DNA of 64,000 bases, from NCBI RefSeq assembly GCF_905475465.1, contig NC_062241.1, positions 1,116,001 through 1,180,000 on the forward strand, given 5' to 3'. The notes beneath the pieces are model-generated. The model ran no database searches. It saw only the letters and a list, made by a program, of their open reading frames with translations, and had not been told where the DNA came from. Positions 57,294-64,000 of this stretch are shown here, piece after piece. The position numbers and the translations under genes were made by a program. This DNA comes from Pieris napi. Lineage: Eukaryota; Arthropoda; Insecta; Lepidoptera; Pieridae. Every line of letters begins with the position of its first letter. Position 1 is the first letter of the stretch.

Positions 57294-58374
57294 ATTAAAA
57301 ACGGTAAAAGAATCTAATGTAATTTAAAACCAAGTTTATGTAATAATAATACAAGTTAATAGTTTGTATTTTTTATTTATTATTATACAAGCTTTCTTTA
57401 GCATATTAGTTTCACTCGTACTTATTTTTTTAATTACAACATTCCGTACATACAAAACCAAATTAAAAAAAAGAACAATTTCCATATCTAAAAATCTATT
57501 ACGATACCGGTAAAAGGTCAATTCCACGAAGTTTGTGATACCAAGAAGTCGTTTATTATTTATAGGCCCTTTGGTTTCTTAATTGCACATTCTATAAAGA
57601 AAAATCTCTTCATTAACTACTATTCATCCATCGAGTCCTCCAGATTATCTTTTATGCCATATCCTTACACCAAAATAAAATTCGAGATACCTTCGTTCCG
57701 CAATATGGGACTAAGCGTATTTCTCGTCCTTTATTTATCGCCGGTAATAGCCTGCTATTCGGAAGGGATTGGTTTAAAGTGTTTTTATTGGGATCGTGTG
57801 TACCCAATTCAATTTCGAAAAATACCAAGGGGTCTGCAATCTTAATAATATTTAGTAAATTTTCGTGTTGATTTTCTGTAAACATTTATAATTTGTTAAG
57901 AATATCAACTTTAAATGAATTATAAATACTCCACGCTTTCGTAATTCATAAAATAGGACGTTTCTGTGTAATGATTTTTGTGTAACCTACATATCATATT
58001 ACATAGAAACAGCAATAACACACAGTGAACGTTTATTTGATATATTTGAGCAATCCAATATTTATACTCAATACTAAATACATAGTGTGTGTATATATAG
58101 TACTTATATAATTAATACGAATGATATTGCCGGTAAAACTTTTACTGCCCGTATTCATTTGATTTATTGCTGCTGTTTGCGCAGTAACTTTTAAAATGTC
58201 GTCCAAATAAAAGCTTTCAAATTAAGCTGTGGTAACTAAGTTGGAAAAAGTGGTTTTGGGGATTCCAATCATGTGGGCTCCTCACTTGTTAAACCAATTA
58301 TGACGCATAAAACTATTTCATAGGTTTAGTAATTACTTTGACATAAGATGATAAAATAGTTATTTTATAAGCAT
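57294..58374. other. 1.1 kb with one unexplained frame
   Basis: At 57652-57885 the minus strand has a 77-codon frame ending PYCGTKVSRILFWCKDMA. It is not AT-driven in composition, but no family is recognised, and the plus strand is also open for 63 codons over the same bases. Otherwise nothing. Confidence 0.3.
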
Positions 58375-58830
58375 ATACGTCCATGCGTCGGGTTTGCTAC
58401 TTTCCCTAAAATATGGAGAGGGGGCCGATGGCTGGCCATGCGTCATTCTCGTGAGCGGGTGCTTCTTCTGGTGACTGGTCGGACTTGAATTCGTGTATGC
58501 GGTGATGTTAGTTATTTCGACTATGATTTGCGTGTTGTTCCCACGAGAATGTAAGTGCGTGCTCCTATTTCACCATGCCTCCTGCTGATAGAGGACAAAT
58601 CTTTGTCAATAATTTATTTTAATATTATTAATTAACTATTAATTACTTGAGAAGTCATGTGAAACATGGTGTGATGGTTGCAGCTGCTTACATACATTGT
58701 GTAATACAAAAAACTTGGCGATTAAAAAGAGCGGCGGAGAGTTTATTGTCAGTTCTTCTCTTCCATTCTTCGCCCTTGATTTGAGAACTGGCAGTAAATG
58801 TAAAATTAGAAGTATTTTATTTGTAAGCTG
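58375..58830 (+). repeat. 450-bp tailed repeat family
   Basis: From CGTCCATGCGTCGGGTTTGC through GGCTGGCCATGCGTCATTCT and CACCATGCCTCCTGCTGATA to AACTGGCAGTAAATGTAAAA. Lacks the final microsatellite tail. Confidence 0.75.
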
Positions 58831-59558
58831 GGATATAGTACCTCGATAAAAAATATCTATACCTCGATATATATATCTTTATGTAGATCTTTCTTCTTAA
58901 GCCTCATTTTATGGAGTAAAAATGTATAACAGGCATTTATATTTATACTAAAAGAAAAATTTACAATTAAAATAGTAATAAATATATTTTTAAATTTATT
59001 AAAAACAATGGATCAAATGGAACAAAGGGTATCCAAAGTTTTGTTCCAAGAGATGGATAGAATTAAGATATCCTTTTCATCCCAATAACAATATTCCTCG
59101 TTTTCTTCACGTTTGTTACAATAATTTTATCCATAAAGATATCAGAAGGTTTACCATGAGTTCCAAATATTCTTGGCATCAGCGTAAAATATCTGTTTTA
59201 AGAATCATCACAACCTGTACCAACCAACATATACGTATACTTATGATCGTAGCTTAAACGTTTTTATTTCGTACTCCTAAAGTATTATTTTTGGAAGAAA
59301 ATGAAAATACGAGATGATACATTTTTCCGTTTTATTTCTAGAATGTTTCGGAAAATTTCGTGGTTCAAATAGTAAAAATGTGTTGGAAACTAGTTAACTC
59401 GATTAACGTCGACATGTCAAAAGCTTGTCTATGTCATTTGAGGCAATTTAACTGTATAGTCATGATGTTTTTCAAATTGTTCTTTTTCACAGATAAGGAT
59501 TTAATTTTTTTATAACTATAAGAACCTTAAACGAATGTTTAAAATTAATTAAATAAAT
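58831..59558. other. non-coding stretch
   Basis: AT-rich, nothing recognised. Confidence 0.5.
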
Positions 59559-59845
59559 CAGTGGCGCTACAACCTCTTTAGGTCTAGGCCTCAGATTTCT
59601 GAATCTGTTTCATGATAAATTTTCAATCTAATAGGCAAGTAGGTGGTCAACCTTCACCGCCTGACACACGCCGTCGACTTTATGGGTCTAAGAAATGTCG
59701 GCTTCCTCACGATGTTTTCCTTCACCGATCTAGCGAATGTTAAATGCGCACATAGAAAAAAATTCTATTGGTGTACAGCTGGGGATCGAACGTACGACCT
59801 CAGGGATGAGAGTCGTACGCTGAAGCCACTAGGCCAACACTGCTC
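59559..59845 (-). mobile_element. tRNA-derived SINE, near full length
   Basis: Reverse copy from CAGTGGCGCTACAACC to GGCCAACACTGCTC with GGGGATCGAACG at the B box. No clear target duplication. Confidence 0.9.
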
Positions 59846-60359
59846 AAAAAAAAAATTTTATGTTGATTTTCTATTTACATAGCTTTCGATAGATTTTCCT
59901 TTTTCGATATCTCATGGTAACGTTACTGAGCGATTTACGGCTACGAGAATTATCCACTTGTTACAACAAGAGAATGAAAGCCTTATTGCGAGTTAGGTAA
60001 CGTAGAAAATTGAAGCAATTTTCTATATAATACGCCCGTCATTGATTCAAATTTATGAGAAAGTGCCAGGAACGTTTCGAGGTATTCTGTTTCATGATTA
60101 GCCGTTACATGAAATACAGGTTTGCTTTGTTATTTCATTTTCGTTATAATACTTAGGCCCGTAGGGAGCTACGAGATTCGTAGACTCGTAGCAACAGCGT
60201 AGCTGAAAGTTTTTATTTAAAATATTTGAGACTAATTTAATATATTGTACGTTTAATTTTTATTTAAACTCTTATTATGATATAATAGTTAATTAAATAC
60301 AATGGTATAGTTATTTTAGTTTTGTTTGTTTTGTCCCTCGGTTACATTCGGAAATTTAT
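59846..60359. other. non-coding stretch
   Basis: AT-rich with a TACGAG/CTCGTA-rich spot near 60170-60200. Nothing recognised. Confidence 0.5.
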
Positions 60360-60570
60360 TCTTATTTAGAGAAGAGTTGTTTGGCTTGATCCCTCCAGCC
60401 TCGTTTCAACACCAAACGAGCCATAATAATTCATACATTTAATCTGCACCACCTTGATGACTGAACTGTCTTCTACTGTCTGCTTCATAAGGGACTCTTC
60501 CCTCTGATGTACGACCTCCAATTGTTTCAAAAAAGAGTATACTCTTCCCTCAAAGTCCGGCAACGCACCC
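60360..60570 (+). pseudogene. Jockey-type LINE C-terminus, decayed
   Basis: The plus strand ends with CTTSNCFKKEYTLPSKSGN and APT, matching the DLQIFKKRAYSSLKGRQRTH end of the 7.3-10.3 kb LINE. Upstream codons contain stops and frame changes. Confidence 0.55.
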
Positions 60571-60645
60571 ACTATGTGTCTGCATGCGCGTAATAATTCG
60601 CACAACCGCTACCTCGATTTATGTACGACATATTCAAACCTTACA

Positions 60646-61031
60646 TCTATCTATATATATATAATGAAAATGGTCTTCGTTTGAGGCTCAATCACGCCTA
60701 AACCACTGATCGTATCGACATGAAACTACCACCATTCGATGCGAAATTTTTCCTAGATGGTTTATGGCTATTTATTTATTAAATATTATTATTGCTGTTT
60801 TACTTTTATGAAAATTTATCCATACGGACTTCACCGCGGAAACATTCGGGGAGGCTTCCTAGAACCTCTAAACGTCAACATCTGTTAAAAACTCGATTTT
60901 CGAAATATTTCAATTTTCTTAGCGGGAAGTTAAAAAGAAGAATAATAAATAATAAAATATGAAAAAAAATAAAATAATGAAACATAAAATTTATTTTAAT
61001 TCGTCCAGCAAAGCGGGCGCGAAACGGCTAG
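60646..61031 (+). mobile_element. short non-autonomous Helitron, second family
   Basis: Begins TCTATCTATATATATAATG (or four bases later), ends GGCGCGAAACGGCTAG, inserted between A and T. It differs from the 2574 and 52579 family in its interior. Non-coding. Confidence 0.65.
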
Positions 61032-61469
61032 TTATAATTATAACTCGACATTTAGATGTTCTGCAATAATTGCGATCAGCGGGTAGCACTCTGTCTCTGT
61101 AGTGTTCGCGTCAAATAAAGACAATATCATTTAAAACGTATTTTGTTGAATATAATTAATGTTTACATGCTATAAAATCTTGAGCTATGTAGGAAGTAAT
61201 TCAACACTCACATACATTTCTGTAACAGGTTTATAACAGAACAATAGTAATAGAGGGGCAGTTTAGGACAGTTAAACGCTGGAACGGGTTTATAGCATTA
61301 GTTTAGAGCTTACAACTTGAAGCAACTTGTCCTACGATGCTATCTCGGGTATTCAAGAGCCCAATAGAGAATTTAATCAAGGCTTTATTGAAATTATTAT
61401 GTTATTAGTAAATATTAGCAGAATTGATATATTTGCCTTGCCTTTATTAAGTAAACACATTTATTAAAT
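61032..61469. other. non-coding stretch
   Basis: Nothing recognised. Confidence 0.5.
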
Positions 61470-61605
61470 CTCTCACGTAGCCATAGACACACGACTCTTA
61501 AGTTCGAGTCTTGGCTATGCAGCAATGTGAGTTTTGCACAGTGGTGCAGTGGTGTGGTGGTAATGCTGATAGGAAAATATCGTGAAAAATCGATGGCGTG
61601 CATTT
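61470..61605 (+). mobile_element. SINE, old fragment
   Basis: ACACGACTCTTAAGTTCGAG and ATCGTGAAAAATCGATGGCG follow SINE order (head, then body) with much divergence. Confidence 0.5.
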
Positions 61606-62477
61606 TTTTTATAACCGTGAAGGTGGTGCCATTTGCTTTAAAGCTTTAAAAGTATGTGGAAAGCCCCACTGATACTAGGACCTTTGCTACTCGGAAAGCC
61701 CCTAAAACAATTGACGGGTGCATCCCGCCCAACCGCTTAAAGAGACTTGCGGCGCTTTCTGCTTGCGTCACGGACCTGGTAGGAGATGGTGGTCCCTTCT
61801 CCTAGGTTAGCTTCTCTTCCTGCTCGAATGGGGTTTGAGGTAAAGCGCTTAACCCTAATTACCTACTTGCGTATAAATACTTGTTAAGAGAACAGATCAG
61901 GCGTATAGCAGGCCTGCGCAACTAGATATTTTATAAGCATAATAAACGATAATTTATTATGTATTCTTCATGGTTCGGAGCTGTATACATTAAGAAATTA
62001 AAAATACACGAAATTACAATTTTAAGCTTGCGTAGCGAAATTCTAGCTACCTAGTAATTAAATTTAAATAAATTAAGTATAACTAAATTAGTCTTGAACA
62101 TCTTAGGTAATTTGCTTGACATTTGATAATTATGAAATATTTGATGTCAATTTAAATTTTACAGTGCTCGATTTATTAAGAACAGAACATAATTTTAGTC
62201 TTTTCATAGGTATTGGGTAGAAGTAATAGCCACAATTAATAAATATAATTTAAAAACTTTGTGATTTAATAGTGTACTATGCGGGTGTCAAATATTGTCG
62301 CTAAAACGTCGTGCGTTCGATTCCCTGTTGTGCATAAATAGACAGGTATAGACTTTACCTGACAGGATACAACATGTCACGTGTCATCTGCCTTCCGACA
62401 CTATCTTGACTTGAATATACAGAAATGTTATGCTTTTACTATGACAGCCGAATTTTTATAAGCTTTTTTATCTACTC
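61606..62477. other. mixed non-coding stretch
   Basis: A GC-richer patch at 61680-61830 is unidentified. TCGTGCGTTCGATTCCC at about 62310 resembles a SINE/tRNA B box but has no usable A box or stem structure. Confidence 0.35.
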
Positions 62478-62515
62478 CGTGGCTGAGCATAACATGACGT
62501 TATGCTTCAGCCACG
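62478..62515. repeat. hairpin, 16-bp stem with one bulge
   Basis: CGTGGCTGAGCATAAC at 62478-62493 pairs with GTTATGCTTCAGCCACG at 62499-62515, one extra base on the right arm, ATGAC in the loop. Confidence 0.8.
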
Positions 62516-62661
62516 TTTTTAGTAGTTACATACCATATGGAACATTTTGCTATGTTACCCAATACTGGTCACTTTTCCCAAATAAGAACCTAAGTACTAA
62601 ATAAATACTAAATTGTAAATTTTTGAAGTAATATTTCTTTAGTTTAGTTTTTCTATTGTTA

Positions 62662-62899
62662 GGGTTTCACAATGTATGGATAAAGTACCAAATAGCTATG
62701 CAACACATAAATTATTTGGAAGATAAATTGTGCTATTTGACACTTCATCGGACTCATAGCTTATGATGGACTTTATGTGACGAATAGCGCTATCTGACAG
62801 ACTCGTGAAACGCAACAATAGTGTTGATCCTACCAATAAGTAATAAATAGCTAATTTTGAACTTATGTAGAGCTTATCCGTACATTGTGAAACGGACCC
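62662..62899. mobile_element. Harbinger-like MITE, 238 bp
   Basis: Left end GGGTTTCACAATGTATGGAT and right end, inverted, GGGTCCGTTTCACAATGTAC, identical but for a 4-base TCCG gap and one change. TTA flanks both sides (62659-62661 and 62900-62902). A TTA duplication with GGG termini fits PIF/Harbinger. Non-coding. Confidence 0.7.
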
Positions 62900-62962
62900 T
62901 TAGTGTCGTTTTTCATACAAACGTAGAATAAAATTTTTGAAAAGATTTTTATCTTGTTACGC

Positions 62963-63125
62963 TAAAGATCAACTTCTAACACGTGTACATAAGTACAACA
63001 CACTTTTTTATATTGTTTTTAATTTTTCTCGCCATTAAAGCCTTTCTCAGAGTTCGTAAGGAGTAAGGAAAAAATACTCGAATTAGTCCGTCTTCGACTT
63101 TTGCGCTTAGCAACATATTTTGCTC
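62963..63125 (+). repeat. arm of GAAGT-palindrome family joined to unclassified repeat
   Basis: AACTTCTAACACGTGTACAT followed by AAGTAC matches the inner arm at 1521-1566 inverted. From 63010 onward it matches 43060-43190 (GTTCGTAAGGAGT, TTGCGCTTAGCAACATAT). Confidence 0.5.
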
Positions 63126-63373
63126 AACTCAAAAAATATTTTATTTCTATTCAACTTTGTCCTCATAGTAACAGTAAAAATGTCAAATAATATTCACTGT
63201 TCTTAATTAAGGCATTGTGATTAGAATTCAAAGCCGATTTTCTAAGAGTTCATATTTCATTTAAGAAAAAAAAATCATGGCTTCATAAAGAAATGAAGGT
63301 CAGACGATTCAGTAATAAGATTTTGGGACCGAATTAACATAGAATTCTACCTAAAATACAAGATTAAACATTT

Positions 63374-63495
63374 TTATTGGACAAGGCAAGCTAGCAAAAG
63401 GCTCATCCGATATTAAGTGCTATCGCCGCCCATGAACCCTCTCAATGCCTGAGGGCTCGCGAGTGCGCTGCCGGCCTTTTAAAAGTATTTGTGAT
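63374..63495 (-). mobile_element. Jockey-type LINE 3' tail
   Basis: GCTATCGCCGCCCATGAACC and GGGCTCGCGAGTGCGCTGCC are the conserved tail in reverse orientation. Confidence 0.7.
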
Positions 63496-63550
63496 AACAA
63501 GGTTATGTTATGCATTTCCGAAAAAGTGATGTTTTATAATAACAGTATTA

Positions 63551-63680
63551 GGGCCAGTTTTTTGATCCGTAGTAAAAAATGGTTTTACCATTTGTTACAT
63601 TAACTATAGTTAAATGAATAACCATTGGTAAAATCGTAAATGCGTTTTTCAATGCCTTTTTTAACTATAGTTAAACTTAA
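63551..63680. mobile_element. possible Harbinger-like element, one end only
   Basis: TTA at 63548-63550 precedes GGGCCAGTTTTTTGATCC. Inside, TAACTATAGTTAA occurs twice (about 63601 and 63662). The other end was not found before 63840. Confidence 0.3.
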
Positions 63681-63941
63681 CAATTTGTCAATTTGTTGCC
63701 AGTGCAATGAGCAATGACATCCCAAAAAATGTGGTTCTTTTTTGTGGGGAACATTTATTTTGTATGACAACACTAGACATATTGAGTGAATGAAATCCAT
63801 TTTTGCCATCTTCATTCGTTATTTGCTCTTTGAAGAGTTTGAAGTGTCAAATTAATCTAAATAACACGATATAAATAAAGTTGTTTTTCTGTGTTTTAAT
63901 ACGGTTTACACTTTTTACGATACTTAAATATATAAATAACG

Positions 63942-63970
63942 ATGTCCGCAAACAGCCAACGGTCAAATAA
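63942..63970 (+). CDS. candidate first coding exon of a host gene (runs off window)
   Basis: ATG at 63942 starts MSANSQRSN plus two bases (AA), followed at 63971 by GTAAGTAC, a near-perfect splice donor. The preceding 100 bases are free of recognised repeats and could be 5' UTR. If real, the gene continues to the right of this window. Nine codons are too few to name a product, and a chance ATG next to a donor is possible. Confidence 0.35.
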
Positions 63971-64000
63971 GTAAGTACAAACATATTTTCGTGTTATTTA

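Noticed and set aside
62300..62345. B-box-like GTTCGATTCCC as a tRNA
   Set aside because: No A box or cloverleaf; at most a decayed SINE head.

Overview
This window looks like AT-rich nuclear DNA of a moth or butterfly (Lepidoptera), mostly transposon-filled intergenic or intronic sequence with very little host coding. The evidence is about 20 copies of a tRNA-derived SINE, LINE remains whose protein motifs match lepidopteran Jockey/BMC1-like, CR1-like and RTE-like elements, and short Helitrons that begin TC, end CTAG and sit between A and T. Species cannot be named from the sequence. There are no bacterial operons, Shine-Dalgarno patterns, tRNA or rRNA genes, or CRISPR arrays.

Layout. 0-7 kb: one SINE, a 1.5-kb element with nested inverted repeats (371-1910), a short Helitron, and an unannotated-looking hAT transposase C-terminus (3425-3637, minus). 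7.3-10.3 kb: a nearly full-span but broken Jockey-clade LINE on the minus strand. 11.0-11.3 kb: a two-level tandem repeat. 12.5-25 kb: SINEs, a palindromic MITE, a GC-rich island with splice-donor-like sites (14.15-14.4 kb), a Helitron helicase remnant and two consensus CRE sites. 25.2-27.9 kb: a CR1-like LINE on the minus strand with a mutated catalytic motif. 28.4-32.15 kb: a Jockey remnant, then a 956-codon intact endonuclease/reverse transcriptase ORF, the best-preserved gene here. 32-41 kb: second MITE copy, a SINE with an 11-bp target duplication, a possible 38-codon Cys-rich membrane microprotein, a perfect 25-bp-arm hairpin, an RTE remnant, a 1.18-kb element with about 480-bp terminal inverted repeats and a transposase C-terminus between them, and a 558-bp foldback element. 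41-64 kb: more SINEs and LINE 3' ends, a second and third Helitron, and a Harbinger-like MITE.

Host genes are visible only at the edges of confidence. A candidate terminal exon lies on the minus strand at 54221-54517 (strong acceptor, open frame, TAA, then 62 further sense codons). A candidate first exon lies at the right edge (ATG at 63942, donor at 63971). No function is assigned to either.

The working relationships are those of a mobile-element community: autonomous or once-autonomous LINEs provide reverse transcriptase, SINE-like repeats share LINE 3' ends, and MITEs and short Helitrons depend on transposases or helicases of which only fragments remain here.
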